Source: Thermococcus pacificus | GTDB taxonomy: Archaea; Methanobacteriota_B; Thermococci; Thermococcales; Thermococcaceae | DNA length: 64,000 bases | Direction of reading: 5' to 3' | Assembly: GCF_002214485.1 (NCBI RefSeq) | Contig: NZ_CP015102.1 | Span: forward strand, 310,001-374,000 | Part shown: one piece after another, positions 38,220-48,306 of the stretch | How the letters are laid out: every line of letters starts with the position of its first letter | Numbering within the stretch: position 1 is the stretch's first letter | Position numbers and translations under genes: made by a program | Notes under the pieces: model-generated | What the model was told of the DNA's origin: nothing | Seen by the model: the letters and a program-made list of their open reading frames with translations, nothing else | The model's database searches: none

Positions 38220-38599
38220 CCCATCCCCATCTCCTGCGGTATGAGTTCGCGGATGCGGACTATGAGCAGGCCTTTCTTGTTCTCAACCTCTACCACCCTG
38301 CCAAGGCCGACGAGCTTGACCTTTGCCCTGCAGACGGTAACTTCCCTCTCATCGCTCTCTTCCCAGGGAACCCTTGTCTCCAGCTTCTCCGCTCCGAGAA
38401 GCTCCGCTAAGAGGCCTTCCGTGCCCACATCAACGTCGCTGAATGGGTCGTAGGTCAGGAAGAGTCTCATGGCCCTTTCGAGGGCTTCCTCGACGGCGAG
38501 AACGTTCCTTGCACTCCTGAGCTCAATGGTTCTGTAGGGGTTCCTCATGAGTTCGTCGAGGACGCGCCGGGCCATGCCGGCGAGAACGACCGCCTCCAT
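38216..38599 (-). CDS. DUF473 domain protein
   Basis: The 127-residue archaeal protein fits the small DUF473 family: an N-terminal helix (VLAGMARRVLDELMRNPYRT), a hydrophobic strand-rich middle and VENKKGLLIVRIRELIPQ near the end. No catalytic motif is visible. The ATG at 38599 follows GGTGGTG. It lies 10 bp after the end of the PAC2-family gene on the same strand, so the two are probably one transcription unit. Function unknown. Confidence 0.75.
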   Translation of the reverse strand: MEAVVLAGMARRVLDELMRNPYRTIELRSARNVLAVEEALERAMRLFLTYDPFSDVDVGTEGLLAELLGAEKLETRVPWEESDEREVTVCRAKVKLVGLGRVVEVENKKGLLIVRIRELIPQEMGMG

Positions 38600-38609
38600 C
38601 ACCACCACC

Positions 38610-39338
38610 TCACAGGTAGATGCTCTCGTACTGCTGCTGGGCCTTCTTTCTGGCCTGCTCCATCTGCTCGTGCATTCTCCTGAGTTGCTCTTCTATTGCC
38701 CTCGCCTCCTGGAGGAGCGGCTCCGTCGAGACCTCCAGCGGAACGAGCTTTTTCAGTGCCTCAATGACGTTGGCGGCCGCCCTCGGATCCGGTCTGTCGC
38801 CGAAGGTCTCTCCGAGGAGGACGTAAGCATCTAAATTGTTCCTGCTCGCCTCCCAGAGGAGCCTTCCGCTCATGCCCATTATTGAGCCGTACTGGAGTAT
38901 CTTAACCCCGTTCTCTTCGAGTTCTTTGTTGAGCTCTTCCCTTGCCCCAACGCCCCAGACATCCATCTGCTCCTTGAAGAAGCCGATTCCTATGCCGCCC
39001 ATCGAGACGACCTTACCTGCGTCCATTTCCTTGAGGTATTTAACGAGCTCCCTCGCTATCTCGTTCACGAGAGTTGGTGGGATGTAGATGTCCGCGATGG
39101 CCACTATCAGGTTGTCCTTCCCGTAGAAGCGGAGCGGAGGGTTCGGCTTCCCTTCGAGGATCATTGCCATCGGCGGGATGAAGGGGCTCTCGACGTAGCC
39201 TATCATGTCCATCTTGAGCTCCTTGGCGAGGAAGTTCGCCGCTATGTGTCCCACGAGGCCGACGCCAGGGTAGCCTTCTATCAGGATGGGGTTCTTCACT
39301 TCGGGTAGAACTATCTCGACTGGCTTGTCGTTCTCCAT
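38610..39338 (-). CDS. Proteasome-assembly-chaperone (PAC2) family protein
   Basis: The 242-residue protein belongs to the archaeal PAC2-like ATP-grasp-unrelated family (COG2047-type). It shows NPILIEGYPGVGLVGHIAANFL near the start, PPMAMILEGKPNPPLRFYG, ISMGGIGIG-like VSMGGIGIGFFKEQ, GSIMGMSGRLLWEAS and the conserved LGETFGDRPDPRAAANVIEAL, with a coiled-coil Glu/Gln/Arg-rich C-terminal tail (about 210-242). Homology to eukaryotic proteasome assembly chaperones suggests help in proteasome or other complex assembly, but archaeal members lack firm evidence. GGTGGGGGTGAGAGG precedes the ATG at 39338. It is divergent from mtnP. Confidence 0.85.
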   Translation of the reverse strand: MENDKPVEIVLPEVKNPILIEGYPGVGLVGHIAANFLAKELKMDMIGYVESPFIPPMAMILEGKPNPPLRFYGKDNLIVAIADIYIPPTLVNEIARELVKYLKEMDAGKVVSMGGIGIGFFKEQMDVWGVGAREELNKELEENGVKILQYGSIMGMSGRLLWEASRNNLDAYVLLGETFGDRPDPRAAANVIEALKKLVPLEVSTEPLLQEARAIEEQLRRMHEQMEQARKKAQQQYESIYL

Positions 39339-39392
39339 CCTCTCACCCCCACCAAAGTTTATTTCCCTTTGGTTATTAAATTTTCGGAGTTC

Positions 39393-39409
39393 CCTTTCCA
39401 CTGGAAAGG
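39393..39409. promoter_or_regulatory. ORB-like palindrome in the PAC2/mtnP intergenic region
   Basis: CCTTTCCACTGGAAAGG is an odd-centred palindrome (8-bp arms) containing the mini-ORB core. It sits in the divergent promoter region about 45 bp before the mtnP start and 55 bp before the PAC2-gene start, so a bound protein could affect both. Confidence 0.45.
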
Positions 39410-39453
39410 CAACCCTTAAATAACTCAGGCGCTATTTTTACAGGGTGATGTCT

Positions 39454-40227
39454 ATGGTGAAGATCGGTATCATCGGCGGTTCCGGTGTTTACGGCGTCTT
39501 CGAGCCGAAGGAAACGGTAAAGGTTCACACCCCCTACGGCAGGCCTTCGGCTCCGGTGGAAATAGGCGAAATCGAGGGCGTTGAAGTTGCCTTCATCCCG
39601 AGGCACGGGAAGAACCACGAGTTCCCACCCCACGAGGTTCCCTACAGGGCAAACATCTGGGCGCTCCACGAGCTCGGCGTTGAGAGGGTTATAGGCGTTA
39701 CAGCCGTCGGCTCTCTCCGCGAGGAGTACAAACCGGGCGACATCGTCATAACAGACCAGTTCATCGACTTCACGAAGAAGCGCGACTACACCTTCTACAA
39801 CGGGCCAAGGGTTGCTCACGTTAGCATGGCCGACCCATTCTGCCCCGAGATGAGGAAGATCTTTTATGAGACAGCCAAGGAGCTGGGCTTCCCCGTTCAC
39901 GAGAAGGGCACCTACGTATGTATTGAAGGCCCGCGCTTCTCGACGAGGGCCGAGAGCTTCATGTTCAGGCAGTACGCCCACATAATCGGGATGACCCTCG
40001 TCCCGGAGATAAACCTCGCTCGCGAGCTGGGAATGTGCTACGCAAACATCGCCACCGTTACCGACTACGACGTCTGGGCCGACAAGCCGGTGGATGCGCA
40101 GGAAGTGCTCAAGGTCATGGCCGAGAACAACTACAAGGTTCAGGAATTGCTCAAGAAGGCCATTCCGCGCATTCCTGAGGAGAGGAAGTGTGGCTGTGCC
40201 GACGTGCTGAAGAGCATGTTCGTCTGA
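39454..40227 (+). CDS. mtnP: S-methyl-5'-thioadenosine phosphorylase
   Basis: MTAP splits 5'-methylthioadenosine with phosphate to adenine and methylthioribose 1-phosphate, recycling the by-product of polyamine synthesis. The 257-residue protein has the nucleoside-phosphorylase fold with [74 protein letters not shown] and TVTDYDVW with the base-binding Asp. The terminal KCGCADVL supplies the CxC disulfide known to stabilise the Pyrococcus enzyme. The ATG at 39454 follows GGGTGATGTCT, which includes two earlier in-frame start codons. An amidohydrolase acting on related nucleosides follows. Confidence 0.95.
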   Translation: MVKIGIIGGSGVYGVFEPKETVKVHTPYGRPSAPVEIGEIEGVEVAFIPRHGKNHEFPPHEVPYRANIWALHELGVERVIGVTAVGSLREEYKPGDIVITDQFIDFTKKRDYTFYNGPRVAHVSMADPFCPEMRKIFYETAKELGFPVHEKGTYVCIEGPRFSTRAESFMFRQYAHIIGMTLVPEINLARELGMCYANIATVTDYDVWADKPVDAQEVLKVMAENNYKVQELLKKAIPRIPEERKCGCADVLKSMFV

Positions 40228-40294
40228 CCTCTTCTCCCCAACCTTTTTAACTTCCACAGGAAACACACCTTTTCAAAAGAAACGGGTGATTCCA

Positions 40295-41569
40295 ATGAGC
40301 GTTCTCATCAGGAACGGTCACGTTATCTACGGCGAGGACTTCGAGATAGTTAAGGCCGATGTTCTAATCGAGGGGAACAGGATAGCTAAGGTCGCAAAGG
40401 GCATAAACGAGGGCGCCGACACGGTTATAGATGCCAAAGGAAGGGTTGTTTCTCCGGCCTTCGTTAACTTACACACCCACTCCCCGATGGGCCTCTTCCG
40501 CGGTCTGGCCGACGACCTTCCGCTGATGGACTGGCTTCAGAACCACATCTGGCCGCGCGAGGCGAAGCTGACGCGGGAATACACGAAGGTCGGCGCCTAC
40601 CTCGGCGCTTTGGAGATGATAAAGTCGGGAACAGGAACCTTCCTCGACATGTACTTCTTCATGGACGCGGTTGCAGAGGTCGTCGAGGAATCTGGCCTTA
40701 GGGGCTACCTCTCCTACGGGATGATAGACCTTGGTGACCCGGAAAAGACCGAGAAAGAGCTCAAGGAAGCGCTCAGGACGATGGAGTTCATCGAGAAGCT
40801 CAACTCGGACAGGGTTCAGTTCGTCTTTGGTCCCCACGCGCCTTACACCTGCTCGATAGCCCTGCTGAAAGAGGTCAGAAGGCTCGCGAGCGAGCACAAC
40901 AAGCTGATAACCATCCACGTAAGCGAGACGATGGCCGAGATAGGCCAGATAACCGAGCGCTATGGAAAGAGTCCGGTCGTTCTCCTCGACGACATCGGCT
41001 TCCTTGGTAGGGACGTGATAATAGCGCACGGCGTCTGGCTCGACAGCAGGGACATCCAAATTCTGGCCAGAAACGGCGTTACCGTCGCTCACAACCCGGG
41101 AAGCAACATGAAGCTTGCCAGCGGCGTCATGCCCCTTCAAAAGCTCCTCAACGCCGGCGTTAACATCGGCCTCGGCACTGACGGGGCCGCGAGCAACAAC
41201 AACCTCGACATGCTCGATGAGATGAAGTTAGCAGCGCTCCTCCACAAGGTTCACAACCTCGACCCCACCGTTGCCGACGCCGAGACAGTCTTCAGGATGG
41301 CGACGCTCAACGGTGCAAAGGCCCTCGGGATAAATGCCGGCGCCATAAAGGAGGGCTACCTCGCCGACATCGCGATAATCGACTTCAACCAGCCCCACCT
41401 CAGGCCGGTAAACAACGTGATAAGCCACCTCGTCTACTCCGCCAACGGAAACGACGTCGAAACAACCATCGTGAACGGCGAAATCTTGATGCTCGATGGC
41501 GAAATCCTAACCCTTGACGAGGAAAAGGTCATTGCCGAGGCTGAGAGGGTCTCCGAAAAGCTTGCCTGA
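40295..41569 (+). CDS. 5'-methylthioadenosine/S-adenosylhomocysteine deaminase-like amidohydrolase
   Basis: This 424-residue metal-dependent amidohydrolase should deaminate MTA, SAH or 5'-deoxyadenosine to inosyl compounds. Motifs are NLHTHSPMGLFRGLADDL (two His ligands, about 62-66), FGPHAPYTCS, TIHVSETMAEI with the third His, IAHGVWLD, VAHNPGSNMKLASG and GTDGAASNNNLDM with the catalytic Asp (about 290). Length is usual for COG0402 deaminases. GGGTGATT precedes the ATG at 40295. Placement behind MTA phosphorylase supports a role in SAM by-product salvage. Exact substrate cannot be told from sequence. A CTTCCACAGGAAAC motif (ORB-like) lies just upstream. Confidence 0.85.
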   Translation: MSVLIRNGHVIYGEDFEIVKADVLIEGNRIAKVAKGINEGADTVIDAKGRVVSPAFVNLHTHSPMGLFRGLADDLPLMDWLQNHIWPREAKLTREYTKVGAYLGALEMIKSGTGTFLDMYFFMDAVAEVVEESGLRGYLSYGMIDLGDPEKTEKELKEALRTMEFIEKLNSDRVQFVFGPHAPYTCSIALLKEVRRLASEHNKLITIHVSETMAEIGQITERYGKSPVVLLDDIGFLGRDVIIAHGVWLDSRDIQILARNGVTVAHNPGSNMKLASGVMPLQKLLNAGVNIGLGTDGAASNNNLDMLDEMKLAALLHKVHNLDPTVADAETVFRMATLNGAKALGINAGAIKEGYLADIAIIDFNQPHLRPVNNVISHLVYSANGNDVETTIVNGEILMLDGEILTLDEEKVIAEAERVSEKLA

Positions 41570-41613
41570 GTTGGGGTTAAGTTTCCCTGCTTCTACTTTC
41601 CTTGGTGAGGGAC

Positions 41614-42153
41614 ATGAGGTTTGAAATAGTCCGCGGCGATATAACCCGCTTTCCGGCCGAGGCCATAGTGAACGCTGCGAACCGCTATTTGGAACATGGC
41701 GGTGGTGTCGCCTACGCTATAGCCAAGGCAGCCGCTGGGGACGTGAGAGAGTACATTCGGATAAGCAAAGAGGCAATGAGAGAACAGCTTGGAAAAAGCT
41801 CCATCGAACACGGGGAGGTCGTGGTTACCCCCGCAATAAGGCTCGAGCAGTACGGAATTAAATACGTCATACACACCGTCGGCCCCTATTGTGGTGGCGT
41901 CTGGGACGAAGACAAGAAAGAGAAGCTCAAAAAAGCCATTCTCGGCGCGTTAAGGAAAGCTGAGGAACTCGGGATCAGAAGCATAGCCTTCCCGGCGGTA
42001 AGCGCTGGCATCTACGGCTGCCCGCTTGAGGAGGTCGTGAAGACTTTTAAGGAGGTCGTTGGGGAGTTTGGGAAGGAAGAGGGGAGCGTTGAGAGGGTTT
42101 ATCTGGTGCTCTACTCTAAGGAAGATTACGAGAGGGCGTTGAAAGTTACTTGA
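41614..42153 (+). CDS. Macrodomain (ADP-ribose binding/hydrolase) protein
   Basis: The 179-residue protein is a stand-alone macrodomain. MRFEIVRGDITRFPAEAIVNAANRYLEHGGGVAYAIAKAA contains the ADP-ribose-binding D in GDIT, the NAAN motif (about 20-23) and the GGGV loop. IRSIAFPAVSAGIYGCPLEEV provides the second ribose/phosphate loop. Family members bind ADP-ribose or remove it from proteins, RNA or DNA, or hydrolyse O-acetyl-ADP-ribose. The nearest relatives are the AF1521/YmdB-type archaeal proteins. GGTGAGGGAC precedes the ATG at 41614. It marks the right edge of the conserved region before an accessory stretch. Confidence 0.9.
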   Translation: MRFEIVRGDITRFPAEAIVNAANRYLEHGGGVAYAIAKAAAGDVREYIRISKEAMREQLGKSSIEHGEVVVTPAIRLEQYGIKYVIHTVGPYCGGVWDEDKKEKLKKAILGALRKAEELGIRSIAFPAVSAGIYGCPLEEVVKTFKEVVGEFGKEEGSVERVYLVLYSKEDYERALKVT

Positions 42154-42210
42154 AATGTCTATGTTTTTTATTTTCAAGTTTTATGTTCTGAACCATAACC
42201 AATAGAAAAC

Positions 42211-42219
42211 CATATATAC
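42211..42219 (+). promoter_or_regulatory. TATA box for the accessory secreted-protein operon
   Basis: CATATATAC lies 20-26 bp before three consecutive ATG codons with no ribosome site between, so the transcript is probably leaderless or nearly so. Confidence 0.55.
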
Positions 42220-42238
42220 ACCTAACGTCTAATACTTA

Positions 42239-43181
42239 ATGATGATGTACTTGAAACGGGCTGGACTCTTGGCTGGAGTGCTGGTGCTGATTTTTGTCTT
42301 TTCGGGGTTTGTTGGTGCACGGCCGCAGGCCGACGTGGACAGTTGGACGGCTGTTGATCTTTTTGTCAGGGAGCAGATTGATATGGCTTGTGCCAAAGGA
42401 ACCATCAACGATCCGCATTTTGTAGAGGGGCTTACTGACCTCGTTTTGAAGAGGTTTGATAGGCAGCTTGATGCCGAGATTGCTGAGCACGCCAAAAACC
42501 TCACACTCGAGCAGAGGGAAACCCTCAAGCGGTTACTGGTAAGTGATTACGTCTCCTACCTCTACCAGAAGAGCTTTTACCCCAAGAACGCTAAGGTATT
42601 GGTCGTGAAGCCCGTTAAAGTTGCCTCAGTTAAGGCCAACGGCAAGGTCTATGACTATTACTATGCTCCGATGAGCTCCTCAATCCTCTACCCGATTCAC
42701 TGGTGGGTGCAAGTGAAAGACGATTTGGAGGGGGGTCATGGAAAGGATGGACATGGCAACTACTACTGGATTGACGGTAATAACAACATTTCCTACATCA
42801 ATGTCATCTATGCCTCTAGTAACGTTGTGTATGAGATTCATTTTTATGGTGAAGACGATCCGGATCCAGTTATGGATGAATATTATGACTGGCAACGGTG
42901 CAGGAACTATCCGGGTAGAGATGACACCTACGGATGTGAGGATATAGAGGCTATTGAAGTCAGCAGCGGGGATATAATCTTCCACAGTGACTGGAGCCAT
43001 GTATGCGATGATGGGATGTGTGGATCAGACATTTGCAGATGATCCAGCTCATGTTGCAGGAAGGCGTCCATATGATGAAGACGTTGTTATTTATGTTAGC
43101 AACGTAATGAACCACATGATGGATACTATAGATTCTAACCCTGACATGGATAAAAACTGGGGGTACACATCGTGGACATAA
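42239..43181 (+). pseudogene. Secreted protein of unknown family, interrupted by a frame break
   Basis: A signal peptide (about residues 4-27, ending VGARPQAD) leads a protein rich in Asp, His and aromatic residues, including LYPIHWWVQVKDDLEGGHG, GNYYWIDGNNNIS and SGDIIFHSDWSHV. The first frame stops after CGSDICR at 43042. The downstream frame continues naturally with FADDPAHVAGRRPYDEDVV and ends YTSWT at 43181. Its end overlaps the next GTG start by 10 bp, as coupled genes do, so the intact gene probably spanned both. One extra base between about 42999 and 43036 explains the break; decay, sequencing error or recoding are all open. Family not recognised. Confidence 0.6.
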
Positions 43182-43885
43182 GGAAAAATACCCTTATTTC
43201 TCTGCCCTTTTTCGCACTCCTTTTGTATTTTGAACTCGGTTATCTCATGAACTATGACACGGGGGAGTGTACAATCTTCGGGATGATGGTTTATAACACC
43301 CCCTGCAGGGTCTTTTCTATGATCACCTTCTCTCTTGGCATGGCGATGTTGATTCTCTTTTTGGCCGGAAGGTTGAGGGCTTCTTTCGCCGTTGGGATAG
43401 CCTACTACAGTGTAACCTTTTTCGCCGCTTGGACCTGGGCACTGAGCGCCAAGGTACTCGCTTCCCTTGGAATTTTTCTTTCGCTCATCGGCCTCTACTC
43501 CTCCCCCAGGGATACTGAGACTTCAAGATCGCTTCGCGAGGCAACGAGTCTCGTCATTTACGCCCTTGTTTTCCTGATTTTTCTCCTCTCGGCAGTCAGT
43601 TACATCTTTTACTTCTCTTGGGTATGCTGGGACGCTTATTCCGGAGCAGTGGCGTTCTTATGTTCCCTCATCTCTTACATCCTGATTGGGGCCGGCCTGG
43701 TTTCTCCTCTTCTCTGGCGGAAAAGGTTGAGGATTCCGGCCTTGGTCGCACTCCTTCCGGCCGTTCTATTCCTGGACTTTGCCGTGAAGCTGCTCCAGTT
43801 CTCCAGGCTCCTCTGGGCTCTGGTGGCCGTTCTCTTTGCGATGGAGCTTTGGGGGAGGTGTGAGAACGTCATGCGGAGAACTTGA
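43172..43885 (+). CDS. Polytopic membrane protein, unrecognised
   Basis: The 237-residue protein has about eight hydrophobic helices, for example SLPFFALLLYFELGYLM, FSLGMAMLILFLAG, LVIYALVFLIFLLSAVSYIF and LVALLPAVLFLDFAVKL, joined by very short loops. A Cys-containing loop (ECTIFGMMVYNTPCRVF) lies between the first two. No transport or enzyme motif is visible. Translation starts at a GTG overlapping the end of the preceding secreted-protein frame, and the 3' end overlaps the next start by 26 bp. It is the second gene of a compact accessory operon. Confidence 0.7.
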   Translation: MDIRKNTLISLPFFALLLYFELGYLMNYDTGECTIFGMMVYNTPCRVFSMITFSLGMAMLILFLAGRLRASFAVGIAYYSVTFFAAWTWALSAKVLASLGIFLSLIGLYSSPRDTETSRSLREATSLVIYALVFLIFLLSAVSYIFYFSWVCWDAYSGAVAFLCSLISYILIGAGLVSPLLWRKRLRIPALVALLPAVLFLDFAVKLLQFSRLLWALVAVLFAMELWGRCENVMRRT

Positions 43886-44098
43886 AAGGCTCGTGAGAAA
43901 CATCGCCTGGGGTTTGCCGTGCTCTTCGTGTTCGGTTTTCTGGTGCTCTACTACGCGATTCGAAAGGTGGCGTGTGCCCAGGGTTTCTGCGATTCGAGCT
44001 TCTTCCATCGGACTCCACCCGTCTACAGTGCTGACATGCTCGCGATGGTCTTCTCCGTCTCGGTGCTCTTCTTCGCCCTCCTGTGGTATGTTTCGTAG
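43860..44098 (+). pseudogene. Small two-helix membrane protein with a frame break at a G-run
   Basis: A GTG after GGGGGAGGT starts VRTSCGELERLVRNIAW. The frame then becomes Ser/Cys-rich nonsense, while another frame continues GFAVLFVFGFLVLYYAIRK and ends SVLFFALLWYVS at 44098. The switch is at GGGG, 43909-43912; one more G would join them into about 79 residues with two membrane helices and a CAQGFC loop between. The stop overlaps the next ATG by 11 bases, again an operon-like join. Sequencing error in the homopolymer or true mutation cannot be told apart here. Confidence 0.55.
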
Positions 44099-44537
44099 GG
44101 GGGAAGGAAGATTAGGGGGTGCTGGCATCTCGGAACTTAGAAAGTCTGCAGAACTGAGAACTGATGGACTTTTCCTCTGGCTGCCTTTACTCATACTGTT
44201 CCGGCTGGGCTTTCGCTTCGTCACGCTCATAGACCCGGTTCTCGGTATGGTGTTCTTCTACAACGCGCCCCTCATGCTGCATCTGCCCCGATTTTTCATC
44301 CTTTCTTACCCACTCATCATGGGCATTGCCGAGGTCTACTTCATGGTTATCCTGAGGAAGGGAAAGCTTCCCTTTGACCTGCTTTTCGCGTATTTTATGG
44401 CCGCCATCGTTTTTGAGTTCCCCTACTCCCTCCTTAAGAGTGGAGACAGCGGGCTTATCCTATTCGCCCTGGTGTGGTACGCAACGGCTCCGGCCGGTCT
44501 CCCCATAAGCTTGCATAGCCCATGGAAAATCCCTTAA
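44088..44537 (+). CDS. Small polytopic membrane protein, unrecognised
   Basis: The 149-residue protein begins MFRRGEGRLGGAGIS, then has four or five hydrophobic helices (LFLWLPLLILFRLGFRF, FFILSYPLIMGIAEVYFMVI, LLFAYFMAAIVFEFPYSLL, LILFALVWYATAPAGLPISL). The start overlaps the end of the preceding frame-broken gene. It ends 32 bp before the nnr ATG. With the two preceding genes it makes a set of three successive unknown membrane proteins behind one secreted protein. No function can be assigned. Confidence 0.6.
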   Translation: MFRRGEGRLGGAGISELRKSAELRTDGLFLWLPLLILFRLGFRFVTLIDPVLGMVFFYNAPLMLHLPRFFILSYPLIMGIAEVYFMVILRKGKLPFDLLFAYFMAAIVFEFPYSLLKSGDSGLILFALVWYATAPAGLPISLHSPWKIP

Positions 44538-44569
44538 CCTTTGAGTTTGAAATTTCTCCGGTGGTGCTC

Positions 44570-46012
44570 ATGCGCATCGAAGACGTCTACATCTGGGACA
44601 TCAACGCCAAATGGCTCGGCATAACCCCTTACCAGCTTATGGAGAACGCAGGGGCGGGCGTTGCGCGGGTGATTGAGGAGAGATTTGGGAAGGGTCTTAA
44701 GATAGCGGTCTTCTCCGGAACTGGAAACAACGGCGGCGATGGCTTTGTCACTGCCAGGCATCTCAGCTTCGAGAACGAGGTTGCCCTCTTCTTGGTCGGC
44801 GACGAGGCTAAGATACGGAGCGAGGAGGCTAGGCATAACTGGGAGATTCTGAAGGGCCTCGACTTTGTGGAAATCAAAGTCCTCAAGGACTCCGCTTACA
44901 TAAGGTCGCTCGACCTCTCGGGCTTTGACGTCATTGTCGATGCCCTCCTCGGGGCCGGGACTAAGGGAGAGCCGAGGGAACCGATACGCTCGGCGATCGA
45001 GAAGATAAACGAGTACGCTGGAGAAGTTAGGATAGTCAGCGTTGACCTCCCGAGCGGCTACCCCTCGAAAATCCGCGTTAAAGCTGACTTTGCGGTGACG
45101 TTCCAGTGGGACAAGGAGGAGTACGAAGGCTTTGAGCGTGTTGTTGTCAAGATAGGCTACCCGAGGGAGCTCTACCACCTCGTCGGGCCGGGTGATGCAA
45201 AGTTCGCGCTGAGGAAGAGGGGCGAGCACAAGGGCCAGAACGGAAAGCTGCTCGTGATAGGAGGGAGCGAGGACTACTTTGGGGCGCCTTACCTCGCCTC
45301 TAAGGCCGCTTCTTATCTGGTGGACCTAGTTTACCTCGCTATGCCCGAGTATTCCGCGAAGAGGATAAGCGACCCCGACTTAATCCTCCGCCCGGTCGAG
45401 GGGAGGGACTTTGTCCCGGGGCACGTGGATACTCTCCTTAAACTCGCCGAGAAGGTAGACGCAATCGTCATTGGCCCAGGCCTTGGACTCAGTGATGAAA
45501 CCAAGGCCTTCGTAAGGGAGTTCGTGAAGCACTGTGCTAAGCCAATGGTGATAGACGCCGACGGGCTGAAGGCGGTGGCTGAGGACTTAAGCGTTCTCAG
45601 GGGCAAGACCTTCGTCCTGACTCCCCACGCCGGCGAATTCAGGGTGTTATTCGGCGTGGGGCCCGAGGGGCCACTCGCGGAGAAGGCGGAGCTCGTGATG
45701 GAAAAGGCCGGGGAGATAGGGGGAACGATACTCCTCAAGGGTGCCTACGACGTCATAAGCGACGGGAAGACATGGAAGTACAACAAAACCGGGAACATGG
45801 GCATGACGACCGGAGGAACCGGGGACGTTTTGGCGGGCCTAGTTGGTGCCCTGCTAGCCCTCGGAAACAAACCGCTGAGGGCTGCATCGGTTGGAGCGTT
45901 TCTCAACGGCCTCGCTGGGGATATGGTGAAGGAAGAACTCGGGGAGAACTTCACCGCACTGGAGATGGCTAAAAAAGTCCCCCACACAGTCAAGTGGGCT
46001 TTGGAGTTCTGA
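44570..46012 (+). CDS. nnr: Bifunctional NAD(P)H-hydrate epimerase / ADP-dependent NAD(P)H-hydrate dehydratase
   Basis: Nnr repairs heat- or enzyme-damaged NAD(P)H hydrates, which should form readily in hyperthermophiles. The 480-residue protein fuses two domains. The N-terminal YjeF_N epimerase (about 1-205) has GTGNNGGDGFVTARHL and VDALLGAGTKGEP. The C-terminal ribokinase-like dehydratase (about 220-478) has GQNGKLLVIGGSEDYFGAP, VIGPGLG, MVIDADGLKA, LTPHAGEFRVLFG and TTGGTGDVLAGLVGALLA, whose Asp is catalytic. ATG at 44570 follows CCGGTGGTGCTC. It is a housekeeping gene set within an accessory stretch. Confidence 0.95.
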   Translation: MRIEDVYIWDINAKWLGITPYQLMENAGAGVARVIEERFGKGLKIAVFSGTGNNGGDGFVTARHLSFENEVALFLVGDEAKIRSEEARHNWEILKGLDFVEIKVLKDSAYIRSLDLSGFDVIVDALLGAGTKGEPREPIRSAIEKINEYAGEVRIVSVDLPSGYPSKIRVKADFAVTFQWDKEEYEGFERVVVKIGYPRELYHLVGPGDAKFALRKRGEHKGQNGKLLVIGGSEDYFGAPYLASKAASYLVDLVYLAMPEYSAKRISDPDLILRPVEGRDFVPGHVDTLLKLAEKVDAIVIGPGLGLSDETKAFVREFVKHCAKPMVIDADGLKAVAEDLSVLRGKTFVLTPHAGEFRVLFGVGPEGPLAEKAELVMEKAGEIGGTILLKGAYDVISDGKTWKYNKTGNMGMTTGGTGDVLAGLVGALLALGNKPLRAASVGAFLNGLAGDMVKEELGENFTALEMAKKVPHTVKWALEF

Positions 46013-46019
46013 GGTGATT

Positions 46020-46250
46020 CTATTGGACAGTACCTCGTTCCCTTCCTCGTTTTTATTCTGGTCGTCTCTGCGAGGGTTCTCATCGTGCCCTCTTCTTCGG
46101 AGCGATACCCCGTCGAGCTGGAGGTTAAATTCTCAAAGCCGGTTGGGTTCGGGGGTGTTGGGTTGCTGAAATCTTACCCGAATGAGGTAGCACACGTTGC
46201 GGTCTTCCGCTTTTCTGATTGTTTGAACCAAAAGAAAGATGAGAAAAGGC
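46020..46250 (+). pseudogene. Possible 3'-truncated membrane-anchored gene
   Basis: After nnr, GAGGTGATTCT is followed by an open frame reading GQYLVPFLVFILVVSARVL, a membrane helix, then VPSSSERYPVELEVKFSKPV. The frame has no stop before it runs into the antisense of the amylase pseudogene, where it becomes Arg/Pro-rich. Only an ATT codon is well placed as a start. The real gene may have lost its 3' part when the amylase fragment became adjacent. Both identity and reality are uncertain. Confidence 0.3.
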
Positions 46251-47350
<1,100 letters not shown>

Positions 47351-47419
47351 GTTCACTGGAGGACGCAAAAGAACACTGGATGATGACCTGGAAAACGGAA
47401 CTTTGTGTTCCAGACGGGC

Positions 47420-47977
47420 TCAGAGCTCCATGAGCTCTCTGGCCCGTCTGGCCTTTTCACACAGCTCGCAGCTCTGCATGAAGACGAGCATGTTGAGGAG
47501 GTGGAAGAGCTCCACCTCTGTAAGCTCTATCTCCGCCTGGGATATTCTCTTGACTACCGGCTGGGAGCGTATCTCGATCTCATCGAGAACCTGCTTGGCG
47601 AGCCTGACTAGCTCCCCCCTGTCCTTTACCCTGAACCCTGCCTTCTCTAGTATCTGGACGAGCTTCTCCGCCTCGACCTGGAGATAAGCCTGCCTGAACT
47701 GCTCTATACTTTCGTCCGGATCGGCCTTTATAAGGAAGAGCCGGGCGCTTCTGGAGTAGATCCTCTCGTTGCCTTGGCTCTCGAGCTCCTCTACAAGGCC
47801 GGCCTTTTCGAGGGTCTTGATGTGTCGATAAATCGTCGTCCTGTCCCTTTTGAGTGTCTCACTGAGCTCGCTTATCGTCATCGGTCTCATTCGCAGGAGC
47901 TGCAGTATCTTGAACCGGGTCTCTTCCGAGAGCACCTTAACCGTCTCTGGATCCGTGATAATCAAAACTTCCCTCAC
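47420..47977 (-). CDS. ArsR-type winged-helix transcriptional regulator
   Basis: The 185-residue protein has an N-terminal winged helix ([20 protein letters not shown], then [18 protein letters not shown], about residues 14-66) followed by a long helical C-terminal region, probably for dimerisation, with a C-x2-C (CELCEKARR) close to the end that could bind metal. It starts with GTG immediately after the TGA of the DUF211 gene, so the two are translated together. The upstream gene of the operon encodes a paralogous HTH protein that shares the ITDPE-VIK N-terminal pattern. Targets unknown. Confidence 0.85.
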   Translation of the reverse strand: MREVLIITDPETVKVLSEETRFKILQLLRMRPMTISELSETLKRDRTTIYRHIKTLEKAGLVEELESQGNERIYSRSARLFLIKADPDESIEQFRQAYLQVEAEKLVQILEKAGFRVKDRGELVRLAKQVLDEIEIRSQPVVKRISQAEIELTEVELFHLLNMLVFMQSCELCEKARRARELMEL

Positions 47978-48289
47978 TCAGTACTCCTCCAGCTTGTCCT
48001 GGGGGGTTTCACCCTCTTCAACTATCCTCCTTCCTGCCGCAACCATGTCTATGCTGTGAACGACGCCGCCAAACTCTTCTATGGTCCTGACGATCTCTTC
48101 GTAGTCAAGATTGTCACCGACTATGGTTATCTTGACGTTCTCCGTTTCCTTGTCTATCTCCACCAGCGTAATGTTGACCCCGTCGACGCCTTCCAGCTCG
48201 CTGAGCCCGAGGGCCAGCTCCGTCACCATCGGTTGGTGTGGCTTAAGCACGTCCAGAACCAGCAGCCTTATCCCCTTCGCCATACCCAT
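47978..48289 (-). CDS. DUF211 family protein
   Basis: The 103-residue protein belongs to the archaeal DUF211 family: KGIRLLVLDVLKPHQPMVTE, LSELEGVDGVNITLVEID, KITIVGDNLDYEEIVRTIEE and GGVVHSIDMVAAGR. This is a ferredoxin-like alpha/beta fold known structurally from M. thermautotrophicus, of uncertain function, possibly ligand or metal binding. The ATG at 48289 follows AAAGGGGAAGCG; a second ATG two codons on is possible. It is encoded between two HTH regulators in one operon, which suggests it may act as an effector or sensor for one of them. Confidence 0.88.
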   Translation of the reverse strand: MGMAKGIRLLVLDVLKPHQPMVTELALGLSELEGVDGVNITLVEIDKETENVKITIVGDNLDYEEIVRTIEEFGGVVHSIDMVAAGRRIVEEGETPQDKLEEY

Positions 48290-48306
48290 CGCTTCCCCTT
48301 TCGAAG

